Below, piece after piece: positions 1 through 10,454 of a stretch of 64,000 nucleotides of DNA. The DNA lies in NCBI GenBank assembly GCA_016271365.2, contig CM057454.1, positions 697,577,501 to 697,641,500 on the forward strand. The letters are read 5' to 3'. This stretch comes from Neoceratodus forsteri (taxonomy: Eukaryota > Chordata > Ceratodontiformes > Ceratodontidae). Position numbers and translations under genes: made by a program. The notes under the pieces were generated by a model, which saw nothing but the letters and a program-made list of their open reading frames with translations, was not told where the DNA came from and ran no database searches. The first letter of the stretch is position 1, and each line of letters opens with the position of its first letter.

Positions 1-689
1 TGCGTGACTTCCCGCACATGCACAGATAAGGCCGGTGGCCCTCTTGGGCACGGTGGACTCTACCACCAGTACTCAGGATTTGCTGGACATCTGCCCCATC
101 AGCTGCAGCTGTGCTAGCTGAGATATAAATACAGATGCAGCTCTAGCTGTTCAATAATGAACATTCAAAAAATGCAGGTTCCTTCAAAGTCTTGTGAAAT
201 ACCTGTCATTGCCTTACTAAACAGCACATCAGTCAATCCAGTATGCTATATACTCAAGAAGTGACTGTTTATGCTGCAGACTTCCCAGAAGGTGATTGAC
301 AGCAAAGTAAACAAAAAGCACACAGAAAAGCCCTACAGCTTGCATTCATTTTACAAACAATAAGCTTTTGCTGGAGCATGCCCCATCACAGCACGAGCTA
401 AAGATACAGTAGATAATGTATCTGCAGCAGCAAACTTTTTACAACCAATTACTGTTCTAATAAAGTTCCCGCCCTTCAAAGAAAAGGGAAAGGCAATAGC
501 TACATTTCCCCATGGAACTGTTTTCTATGTCCAGGCTGTCTGCGCAGTACCTAAGAACAACCTTCACCAACTAGGAAGTAAGTGTTGATTTGAAAGCTTT
601 ATTAACATTGCTAGTCTAAGTATGTTAGTGAAAGGAGAAAGAACAAGGGTGGAATAGAGAGAAAGAAAAAAGTGTGAGGCATATGTGAA
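1..689. other. No recognisable feature
   Basis: I see no convincing coding region, RNA gene or known repeat here. Open frames on either strand are short and lack recognisable motifs. The last hundred bases may be the decayed 5' part of the CR1 copy that follows. Confidence 0.5.
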
Positions 690-1308
690 GGGGCAGGGAG
701 AAAAGTGATATTGCAATGAACACTTCTGCTCTATCTTCACAATCAAGGAAGGTGAGTCACTGCCAGGGTGCAGCATCCAGCTAGGGTCAGGAACAAATAT
801 GGAAATGTGCAGTATAACAGAGGAAAGTGTGCTTAAGGGACTGAAGGAATTGCAGGTAGGTAAATCCCTGGGACAGGGTGGTGTGCACTCACTGTTTCTC
901 ATGGAGCTGAGGAAGATTCTGGTAGTCCCCCCTGGCAAATATATTTAACTGCTCAATTGAGATAAGCATAGTGTCCAGGGACTGGAGGGTAGCAGACATC
1001 ATCCCCCTGCACATGAATGGCTACAATGGGGCTCAGGGAATTACAGATTGGTTAGCCTAACTTTAATTATCAGGACACTCATTGAGACCACATCCAAGGA
1101 ACAGCTGGTCAACTTTATAGAATTCCATGGACTCTAGGACAGCAAGAATTATGGCATTGTGAGGGGAGGTGCTGTCAATCTAATCTCATAGATTTCTTCA
1201 AAGCAGTGTTTCAAGTGTTGAATAAGGGTCAAGGGCCATTGACTTTGTAACCCACAAAAAGTTGGTAAAGAAATTGCAGGACCTAGGCATTGGGATGAAA
1301 GTTAATAG

Positions 1309-1653
1309 ATGGGTGGTGAATCTGCAAGAGGGGAAACCCAAAGGGTGGTACTAAATAATAGATACTCCAAGGTCAAGAGGATTACAAGTAAGGGCCCCTC
1401 AGTGTCAATCCTGGACCCGGTGCTCTTCAATGTATGTGTTTGCTACATTGGGGTATGGATCCAGGGCAAGATGTTTATATTTGTGGATGACACAAAGATA
1501 TTTTGCAATGGGTATAGTGAGGAGGATAGGAAGGATTTGAAAAGTGACCTAGGTAAATTGGAAATGTGGTTATTGGTTTGGCAAGTGAAATTACATTGCA
1601 AAAAGTGCAAGGTTATACACTTGAGGAAAAAGAACCCAAGGACCAAATATTAG
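1309..1653 (+). pseudogene. CR1 reverse transcriptase fragment, palm region
   Basis: This open stretch of 114 codons carries the CR1 order VLFNV, FVDDTKIF and a C-terminal KLHCKKCKVIHL block, which matches the usual FNAKKCKIMHL of this clade. The catalytic FADD has become FVDD at 1480-1491, so both aspartates are retained and one neighbour has changed. Flanking palm and thumb sequence continues in other frames. It would have copied CR1 RNA at a nicked genomic target. As it stands it is a short relic, not an expressed gene. Confidence 0.7.
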
Positions 1654-2119
1654 GTGGAATGGGTATAACTGGAGCAGACATCAGAAAAGAAGGATGTGGA
1701 GGTTATAATTAGTAAGAGTTACCATAACATGTCCTAGTGTAACAAGGCATAAGGAAAAGCTAGTAGGATGCCTGGGTACATATGTAAGGCATTCTCCAGC
1801 AGATGGAAAGAGGTGATCCTTTACCAGTACAGGTCCTTGGTGAGGCTGCACCTGCTGTACTGTGCACAGTTTGAGAAAACTCATGTAATAAAGGACAAAG
1901 ACAGCCTGGAACTGATCCAGAAGTTAGCAACTGAAATGATTCATGACCAGAAGGAAGGACCTAAAAGGAAATACTGCCTTACCTAAATATGTATTTACTG
2001 GAGGCCAAGAGACTGCTGACATGATTGAAACATTAAAGTTATATGAAGGGTATAAACAGGGTGCAGAGCATGTAACTGTCAAAAATATATCAGTGACTGA
2101 TAGTTTACTGCAACAAAAT

Positions 2120-2440
2120 GACAGATCACTGTCGGTCATTGCAATGGTCACGCGGACCCTTGGCAAAGCTTCTCCGGGTCTTGCACCCCCTCCCCTTGGA
2201 GGTGATTATAGTAAAGTCTAGGGGTATGGGGGGCAACTTCCCCATATGGGATTTGCAGGGGGGGCACAGCCCCCCACAGAAAACACACAATGTCCAGACC
2301 ACACAATGCAGACCATGATCGCAGTCGACATTGTGCACGTCACTGTAACGCTGGTCGGCAGATTCTCTGTCAAACTGGCGCAGTAGAACCAACAGAGTGC
2401 ACAACTAGCAGCTGTTTAAACTTAGCGAGAAATCCATCAC
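2120..2440. mobile_element. Unclassified CpG-rich insertion inside CR1 copy
   Basis: The CR1 C-terminal reading breaks off near 2120 and resumes near 2441, where KLAGRTFRRDVRKYFF can be read. The intervening 320 bp has about ten CpG dinucleotides, many more than its flanks. It contains G-run and C-run blocks with a perfect 7-bp hairpin at 2259-2275 (GGGGGGC, loop ACA, GCCCCCC). I do not recognise the family. It could be a short non-autonomous DNA element or SINE. No clear target duplication could be read. Confidence 0.5.
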
Positions 2441-2752
2441 AAGGGTCAAAAACAATAAGCTGGCAGGGAGAACATTTAGGAGGGATGTGAGAAAATACTT
2501 CTTCATAGATTGTGAAAAACTGGAACCGTCTATCAGTGGAGCTGGTCAGTGTTAACACAATGGCAAGTTTTAAGAGGATGTGCAATAGATATGCTTTATA
2601 AGATGGGTGAAGCTGACAGGGTGAGGGTTTAGAGCAAATAGTGGAGGTGGTTTGTTCAAATGGAACTATTGCATGATTGATCCTAGAGGCCTAGCCACTG
2701 CTAAGTTGCTGAGGACCTGGATGACCATGAGTTTTTTCTGTCCATAAACATC

Positions 2753-2756
<4 letters not shown>

Positions 2757-2806
<50 letters not shown>

Positions 2807-2821
2807 GATAGACAGATAGAT

Positions 2822-2903
<82 letters not shown>

Positions 2904-2906
2904 TGT
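2757..2906. repeat. Compound microsatellite (TG)n-(GATA)n-(GACA)n
   Basis: About 47 bp of TG repeats are followed by GATA and then GACA tetranucleotides, nearly uninterrupted. The long pure runs suggest a highly variable locus. A long open frame across it on the minus strand is only the translation of the repeat. Confidence 0.97.
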
Positions 2907-3614
2907 CTATGCATCTATATATAGATGGGTATTTATTTAAATTTATAATAATAATTCTGACTCTTTTGGCCTGACTTAGTGCTTGCCTGAGATGATGATT
3001 TCCCTACACTGAGGTGCCTTGATAGGATGACAAACATTGCAATGTTTGTTGCCTATACTGGATCACACATACAGTCCTGTGTAAAAAAAAAAAATGCTAC
3101 TACTGGTAGCCATTTGGCAACCAGCCAGGGAAATTTGTGAGCACACATAGGGGGACTGTTAACATTTTTATTATTAGATACACAGTTATTTAACAGCTTT
3201 TTGCATTAAAAATAGGGGTTCTCTTCCAGATCCAAGAGGTGCTATGAGAAAAAAAACAACAGAAAAGTAATGTAATGCCCAACATGGCTTGTACTTCTGA
3301 GAGGTAGCAGGAACTCACTAACCCCAGACCCAATGCTTTTCTACACTCTTTTAAGTGCTATTCCATGGGCAATAGGGAAAAATGTTAGTTAAAAATAAGT
3401 CTAACTATTTTGAAGCCTATATCCATGGGTGTTACAGTGCACAGCTTCCAAGTTTCCCACTTCCTTACAAACTGACCAATCACATGCACACTAACATTTT
3501 GATGTTAAGACATCTTCTTTAAAAGATATGACTGATTCTAAATAGCACTGCTCCCTGTTGAAAGCATACTAGCTTTTAGATGACTGCAGAGCACGTGTAG
3601 ACCATGGGATTTGA
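2907..3614. other. No recognisable feature
   Basis: AT-rich DNA without coding signal. A short A-run lies near 3081-3092. The last part could be decayed upstream sequence of the next CR1 copy. Confidence 0.4.
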
Positions 3615-4339
3615 TAGGGAAATGGACCTTGTGGTTATCATATCTGATTACCTCAACGTGGCAGGGCAGTGTAACAAAGCAGTGGGTAGAGTGAATGTGA
3701 TGCTGGGATGCACTGGGAAAGGTGTCTCCAGTAGGATAGGGAGGTTGTATTGCCACTGTGTCACTCACTGGTGAGATACAACCTGGAGAATTGTGTCCAG
3801 TTCTAGATGCCACACCTCAAGAAAGACATAGACAGGGTGGAGACAGTCCAGAGGAGGGCAAATAATATGGTGCAGGGGTTACCCCAAAAACCCTACAAGG
3901 GGAACTGAAGGATCTCAACATGTATTCCATGGAAGAGTGCAGCATGACAGGGAACATGATGTAGAGCTGCAATTGCCTCACAGGGGTGAACAGTGTGCCA
4001 GAACAGGGACTCTTTTAAAGGAGAAAGAGCACAAAGACCAGAGACCATGGAATGAAGTTTGAAAGGGGAAATTAAAGAGGGAAGGGAGGAAGTACTACTT
4101 CACTGAAATAGTGGTAGTCACCTGGAATAGACTGCCAGTGGTAGTGGTGGAGGTGAAAACAGTTTGGGCTTCAAGCATGTGTGGGATAGACATAAGAGAA
4201 TGTTAGTGAGTAGGCAGTGAGGATGGAGGGTCTCTGGATACCAGTTACAGTCTGTTGAGGCAGACTAGGCAGGGACCACCTGGGCAGAATGGGTGGGCCA
4301 AGCAGTCCTTTTCTGCCAACAGATTCTATGTTTCTATTG
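3615..4339 (+). mobile_element. CR1-clade LINE, 5'-truncated 3' end
   Basis: Translating across frames gives DLVVIISDYLNVAGQCNKAVGR, then the RGGQ and REGRKYYFTEIVV blocks and WNRLPVVVVE. These are the C-terminal ORF2 signatures shared with the better copies in this window. The untranslated 3' end has the AGACTAGGCAGGGACCACC block and closes with ATTCTATGTTTCTATT at 4323-4339, the CR1 octamer-type 3' repeat. Several frameshifts make it non-functional. About 3.5 kb of the element is missing from its 5' side, the usual result of incomplete reverse transcription. Confidence 0.88.
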
Positions 4340-5391
4340 CCTGATGCCTCGCAAAACTGCAAACTGAATTTGGGATTAATAAGCATCTCTACTTTTTTTT
4401 TTCTTATGGGATCTTTTGAGTCTGGTAAGGGGACATCTATTTCTAATCAGCAAAGCTGTAAAGGAACTGTGTGTCTAATAATAAATATTGAAAGTTCCTT
4501 TTTGTACTCAAAAATGTTCCTGTTGGGTCAGCAAAGAGTTACCAGTCATAGCAGATTCTGACATATGCATTTCATCTTAATTAAAACATCTTTCTGCAGT
4601 CAGGATCAGCAGAGAAAATCCAGTCTGATACTGTACTTCATATTGGGAACAGACTGTAGGGTTTATTTTAGAGCAGGAACCCTCCTTGATGTATCTGCCA
4701 AAACTCCATGTATGTCATGTAGTATACAAGGACGTCTAGGAACTGTTACTGGAAACTAATTAGTGTGAGATTACACCCTACAAGTTGGATCGTAGCAAGA
4801 GATGATGCAAGGTTCGTTGCATCTGGAAAACCTTCTGTACACTGGATATCATGGGTAATATAGGTTGAAATCCTCCTAATATGGGATGAAATTGGCAGAA
4901 GTTCTCTAAGACATCATTGTCTTTGAATGGGAAAAGTCAAGCCTATGAAAATCAGAAAATTGGACAGTTCAGAGCTCAGGCATACCTGAATGACATTAAA
5001 ATCCATTGTAATTCTGGAAATAAACTGAACTATTACCTTTAATAGCAATGAGTCAGTGAACAAAATTAATCCATGAAGTCAGTTTTTGTGGAGCTGAGCA
5101 GCTGCAATGAGGTGGTTATAAAATAAACTTTCAATGGTATTTTCCTTTTCACAGATCTCGGTGTTTGTACTTAACTGTGCACATGTCAAAATGGCAATGC
5201 CTTTGGAACATTAAATGTGTGGCCTGATGTGTTCATGGTTGGAGTAAATCAGTAAGCAATGGCAAAATGGAATATATAAGAAACAAAGAAATAATAGTAA
5301 GCTTATAACCTATTCAGAATGCAAAATCCTCAAAGATTGCATAGGCTGTGTAGTGCTGTACTTGACACAATTCAAAACCAGCAAGCTGTTA
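4340..5391. other. No recognisable feature
   Basis: No coding region, RNA gene or repeat family that I can support. The short open frames show no family motifs. Confidence 0.45.
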
Positions 5392-5932
5392 ACCAGCCCA
5401 GTGGCACAGAGGGCTGAGGCACTTTGAGTGCCTTACCTCTCCCACACTGGTGACCTAAGTTCAGGAACAAACTCGGGATGCCGGAGGTCAGCCAAGGGGC
5501 AGAGGGCTGGAAGTGGATTAAGTAGTCACTTGGCAGCTATCATCTACCAGATTGGAGAGGCAAGCCTTCCCAGCTATTGGCTACCACCAAGTGCAGGCTC
5601 ATGGCAGTACTGTGCTAATGGGGGGCTGTCATTAGGCCAGGGGTGGGTGGAACAGGGTTGCCAGTTCTGGTGCACATGTGTACCTCCATGAACATACATG
5701 ACCATGTCGCTGAGGCCCAGGGAGGAGGGAGGAAGAACACAAATGGAAAAAGCCCATGTCTCCCCATCATCATGTGTAATGACCCTTGGGGGACTCCCAG
5801 GTCCTGCACTGCATGAATCCCTGCTGGTGTGATGGCTGGGGGAGTGGCACACTGGACAATGGGACTCCCAAGCCAGGTCCCGATGGCAAGTGTAGATAGT
5901 GGTGGGTGGGCAAAAAGCTATATAAAAAAATT
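5392..5932 (+). mobile_element. tRNA-headed SINE-like element, about 540 bp
   Basis: The 5' end has an A-box-like TGGCACAGAGGG near 5402 and a B-box-like AGTTCAGGAAC near 5458, spaced as in a tRNA-derived RNA polymerase III promoter. A long GC-richer body follows and an A-rich end (TATAAAAAAATTAG) lies near 5921-5932. General build (tRNA head, roughly 500-bp body, A-rich tail) resembles the element at 43778-44350, but the bodies are too diverged for me to assert one family. No clear target duplication is readable. Confidence 0.5.
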
Positions 5933-6224
5933 AGCAAGCCATTGCTAAAGACACTGTAGACTTACAGGGAGACTTCAAAACTATATGGCAAAAACCAAAA
6001 CTGACATTATGTGTAGGGCTGGGTGAAATAATCAGATCCCATCTCCACAAAATGGTTGTTAAATTTCACCAGTAGTTTCAGGTCATTATATTTCTACCAT
6101 CCGTTGCTTTAGAGGTCTGAATATTGGCACTTTCTCTAATGAAGTAAGCTTCTAAGAATGTGTTAAATGTTACATCAATTTGATGTGTCATTCTATACTT
6201 AAAAGATTCAAACTCAGCAATAGA
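5933..6224. other. No recognisable feature
   Basis: AT-rich spacer between the SINE-like element and the degenerate tandem array. Nothing identifiable. Confidence 0.4.
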
Positions 6225-7010
6225 TTTCATTGTGAAATTTTGCAAAATTTGACAAATATCACCAGCTGCTTATAACATAGCTATCCATTAAACTAGGGAC
6301 CCGAAAATTGACATGCTGACAATGTTGTAAGGTTCCAAGCACTTACCAGATTTGAAGAGATTTGGTTATACAGTGCTGAACATACAGGGGTTTACAATCT
6401 AGCAGTTTATTTCTTTGTTAAATTTAGAAAAAAATATTGCCAATATTTTCAGCTGGATACAAGTTGCTGCTTCTTTAAGAAGGAGACCTGAAAATTGGGA
6501 TGTTCGTCCATGGATTATTTGTTTTATCTTCTTCTAAATTTCTTAACATTCAGGTAGGCTCAAAACCTGACAGTTTGTTTCTACAAGAAATGTCATGGAA
6601 ATGTTCAAAATGTTTTCATGCTTATAACTCGGCAGCCTTTGGAGTTACAGATGCCTGAATCTTTGCATGCAAATGTTTTACAAGAGTCTTGAAAACTGAT
6701 CAATGTTTCAACATTTGGTAATTCATTTTTAAGGTTAGAGTGGTTTACAACCTCACTGTTTCCGTATTCATGAAACGTGAAAAGTTCTCTGAAATTTCCA
6801 TTGCTGTACTATATCACTGCTGCCCATAGAGGTATTGGACTGACATTTGGCCTGTTTACATAAAAACAATTAGTCTGAAACATTTTAAATCTTAAGAGCT
6901 TCAGCTGAGTAGTTTTAAACTTAGTGGGGATTTACCTGCGATTACTTAGTGGCAAAATTTCATGAACATTTTCAAATGTTTCTTGAAATTTCAAAAATGC
7001 AGAACTGGTA
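6225..7010. repeat. Degenerate tandem array, monomer about 170-185 bp
   Basis: A set of cues recurs in the same order: GAAATTTTGCAAAATTT-like start, GCTTATAAC, a central GACCTGAAAATTG-like block, then GTTTACAATCTAGCAGTTT-like end. The end cue is seen near 6389, 6557, 6740 and 6908, giving spacings of about 168, 183 and 168 bp. Monomers are strongly diverged, so this is an old satellite-like array or a tandemly duplicated element. A further detached monomer lies at 8200-8455. Confidence 0.5.
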
Positions 7011-7499
7011 ATGGTGTCACAATTCCACTGGCAGATTTTTAGTTTCACAAAGTATCAATTGCCACTGCATCATGTTTGTCTGATATCTTATATTCCTCTG
7101 CTTTCTGCGCATCAAGATCCTCTGAACTGTTTTTAGTCTAGTAAAACACCAATAGAACTAATTTTTACTCTTTCCCCTAGCTAGACCCAGATTAAATTAG
7201 TTGCACAGTTTGCCAGTGATACCTTCCTTATGACCCAAAGTGACACTTTCCCTTAAAAGAGAGAGAGATCCACTCTTCCTTCCCTGTTAACCATTTTCCA
7301 TCAGAATAACTTGAATGCCTTCTTTGTGGTGGTGTGTCATTTTTCCCCTCGCAGGTCTCTCTGAGTGTCTATTTGTTCTGATCTTCAAAGTGCATCATGT
7401 TCTTAAACTTTCCAATTTTGCTAAGTGTGATTGTCATACTGGCCTGCATTCAAGTAAAAAATGGTTGACCCTTTATGCTTTCTTGCACCCTCTGGGTGT

Positions 7500-8172
7500 C
7501 TTCTCTTATGGTGCTACCCATTCTGCTGTTTTCCCCTTGGTGACTTGCTGCATCTGGCTGTTGCCCTTTCTGAACCCCTGCACTAGCCCCTCCCTTATAC
7601 TCTTTTTGAAATTACTGCCTGACTTGTCTATTATTATGAGAAGCACCCCTACTCTGCTCTGGTGTAGATGCAGCCCATGTTGGGTGTGAAAGCATCCCTT
7701 TCCCAAAAATGCTCCACAGCTGGCCATAAAAATGAAGACCCTCCCCATTGCCTCAGGTCCTAAACAAGAGTTAACATGCCCAAATGTCCACTGTTACTCC
7801 TAAAAGACATGTAGGATCATCTAGAATCTTTGAAAAATCATCTTGGATATGATTCTTTGTAGAAACAACCATAGTTCTGTGAATGACACCCTCATGTTCT
7901 CAGGACCTGTGCTCTTTGTGTCATTTATGGGAATGTGGACAACAAAAGTCTGCTCATATCTCTAGCTGACTGCCAGGCTCTGGATGACACTATTTTGATC
8001 TGAGCTGCAGGAAGGCAAATAACCTCACATACACTGTTATCATAGTTATGAAATATCCAGCCATGTCACCCGCTGTCCTGACAATGGAGTCTCCAATGAA
8101 TGCTGTCTTTTTATGACTCTGTCCAGCCTTTCCCTTCTTTTTCTTTGGCAGGTCAGGTGAATGACTGGGCAA
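7500..8172 (-). pseudogene. CR1-type LINE ORF1 fragment, SGNH-esterase domain
   Basis: On the minus strand a lysine-rich segment (KKKKGKAGQSHKKTAF) leads into GDSIVR at 8077-8094, the nucleophile block of the SGNH/GDSL-type esterase found in CR1 ORF1 proteins. Downstream, VVHIPINDTKSTGPENM can be read in another frame and corresponds to the VHxGTND block. At 7665-7679 HGLHL corresponds to the DGLHL block that carries the catalytic histidine; its aspartate is changed to histidine. The order and spacing match the ORF1 of the CR1 copy at 35.7-36.4 kb. The family's ORF1 products bind the element RNA; the role of the esterase is not settled. Frameshifts and the changed block make this a relic. Confidence 0.62.
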
Positions 8173-8199
8173 AATTCATGGCTACAGCTTCCTTAAAAT

Positions 8200-8455
8200 T
8201 ATCATGAAATGTCATGATTTTTGCAAAAACATGAAATCCCACCATTAATACTTTTGTTAATTTGCAATCGTTGGCTGTTTATAGCACAGCCATCATTTGA
8301 ACAAAATATTTCAAAGATAATACACACTAAATGTACGAGTTCTGTGCACATGCCAGATTTGCTGAAATTGTGTTATCGAGCTTTTATGTTATGTTGGCTT
8401 ACAATGTCATTGTTTGCTTTCTTGCAAAATTTCTTAAACATTTCAAGAAAATGTG
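8200..8455. repeat. Detached monomer of the 6.2-7.0 kb array
   Basis: The stretch repeats the cues of the upstream degenerate array: a TGCAAAAACATGAAAT start, GTTTATAGCACAGCC, and the GGCTTACAATGTCATTGTTTG end at about 8396. The CR1 ORF1 fragment lies between this monomer and the main array, so that fragment probably landed in or next to the array. Confidence 0.4.
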
Positions 8456-8801
8456 GTTGCTTCTGACTCAGTCATCCATAGAACTAGTGACATGATGATT
8501 ATTGGCATGCACACTCTTTGTGGTAAGGAATATCAGCCTTCCAAATGTCATTGCATCCAGTTTAGTTGTTCTGAAGTTGCAGGGGCTCACAGTGATTTGA
8601 TTTGCTTACTTGTAAAACTACATACAGTATGTGGAAATTTGTGAACTGACTTTTAACATGGTCACCCTTGAAAATAAAGAAAATGTCTCTGGAACTTCGA
8701 TCCTGTAATTATAAGACATTCATTTACCAAAGAGGAGACAGTCCTGATATGATACCATCACAAAGACACTCACACTGGACCATCTTACTCACCCATAGGG
8801 C

Positions 8802-8811
8802 ATATATATAG

Positions 8812-8854
<43 letters not shown>
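8802..8854. repeat. (TA)n microsatellite
   Basis: About 53 bp of almost pure TA with one GATACA interruption near its start. Expected to be polymorphic and able to extrude a cruciform. Confidence 0.95.
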
Positions 8855-8858
<4 letters not shown>

Positions 8859-10454
8859 TTCTGAAAGCATGTATATATTCATATTATATTCAACATTTTG
8901 TAACTAGTTACTTTTTCAGGAATATGGCTTTCCAAAAATATTATTATACAAAAATCATTAGTGTTTGCATAATAGAGACCAATAATAATAACTAAATGAT
9001 ATCTAGTATTGTACAATACTAACATTTAAAATCAATGTTCAAAATACATATTAGGCAACAATGTTTACATGAACACATTCTGGGAGTTATATAAATAAAC
9101 TAATCTGTTTGAAAGAATAATCCCAAATTGCAGAAATTAACAAATCTGTTTTCACTGTATACAATAATCTTTTAAACCCTGTTTATTATTATTTTATTGT
9201 TATAAATTCTTTGGTAGTTCTTACCCTTCTTCTAAATACATTGATCTCACAAACTTTTTTTTTGTTTTGTTATAATCAATCTGTGTAATGTTCATTTCAT
9301 AATAGCGTTACTGGTCCATGAAAAGAGAAACATTAAAATGGTTAATTGTTTACCTAAATCTTATATTTAAATACTCTATTAGTTAAAAATAAAAATTGCC
9401 AAGTGAGTTCTCTTTCCTGCTGAGCCCTCTTTCATGCTATTATTATTTTCAGAGTGTATTATTCATGTTGATTTCTAGACTCTGCTGAGCTGATTTGTAA
9501 ACACTGTCAATTAAAATTGTTGCCTATTCTTTTTATACAAAGTATGTCCCTTGCATTTTTTTTTATTCTTATTGTGAAGTAAAATGATTCAGTATATGAA
9601 ATAGGTTCCAGGCTTCCTCTATAGATAATGGAGGCTCCAGTATCTACTTAGCAAGCCTTTTATTTTGCCAGTGACTATGTTTAGCAAACAAATGCATTCA
9701 ACGAAGTAATTTAAAAAGGTTGATTTGACTTTTACAGTAAGTGACACTTCATCTTGATTTATAGTGTCATGAAAATGTTCGCTCCCTAAAAGAAAGGTAA
9801 CTGTTTTGACCTTGTGGTGAGTGTTTGCACAGACTAAGTTAAGTGCCTTGATATATATTGAAGCATCTTACTTTTTGATAATACCTTTTTTTAAACCTAC
9901 AAGGGATTTAATTTGGATATAAAGAATAAGAAAAGACTTGAATAACCAGCATTTACAAATTAGCTGAACAAAGCCAGGAATTTAACAGGAATAATACACC
10001 CTGAAAATAATTGATAGAGAGAAACGTGGCTCACGTAATCATTTTTATTCTTAACTAATGGTAGATTTAAATATAGGATTTAGCTGAACAATTACAAATG
10101 TGAATGTCTCTCTTTTTTTACAGAGCAAGAGTGCTGTTACGAAATGAACATTACACTGAATGATTATAAAAATAGTTTGTGAGATGAACACATTTAGAAG
10201 GATAACAATTACCTAAGAATTTATAACAATAAAATAATTATAACTAGAGTTTAGAAGATTACTGTACATAGTGAACATACATTTGTTAATTTCTTCTATT
10301 TTTCTTTCACACAGATTATTTAGGTATATAAATCTGAGAAAGTGTTCTCATAAACTTTGGTTTTCATTCACTGACAGACAACAGTGATCCAATTGTGAGT
10401 TTGCTTAATATGCATTTTGAACATTGATTTTAAACTTTAGTATTGTATAATATC
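8855..10454. other. AT-rich repeat-poor DNA, possible conserved non-coding
   Basis: No LINE, SINE or tandem signal is visible, unlike most of the window. The stretch 9400-9870 has a texture often seen in vertebrate conserved non-coding elements: TTTGTAAACA (forkhead-like) near 9497, CAATTAAAATTG near 9511, and mixed AT-rich words without simple repetition. Conservation cannot be judged from one sequence. Confidence 0.3.

Larger units (their letters stand above)
690..2690 (+). mobile_element. Old CR1-clade LINE remnant (ORF2 RT to C-terminus)
   Basis: Read in three frames, this stretch follows the order of a CR1 ORF2. Near 717 is a NEHFCSIF-like block (CR1 consensus NEYFCSVF). Near 820-890 is the EESVLKGLKELQVGKSLG block that precedes the RT palm. 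Near 1177-1200 is NLIDFF. The polymerase box sits at 1480-1491 and SLVRLHLLYCAQF at about 1837-1875. RRDVRKYFF follows near 2477-2505. The copy is full of stops and frameshifts and is among the most diverged CR1 copies here. A CpG-rich insertion splits it at about 2120-2440. The 5' end is truncated and the 3' end is poorly defined. Confidence 0.8.

Noticed and set aside
2757..2906. CRISPR-like array
   Set aside because: Direct microsatellite repeats without spacers; no array of repeat-spacer form occurs anywhere in the window.
2666..2914. Open frame with long YLSI and TH repeats
   Set aside because: It is the translation of the GATA and TG microsatellite.
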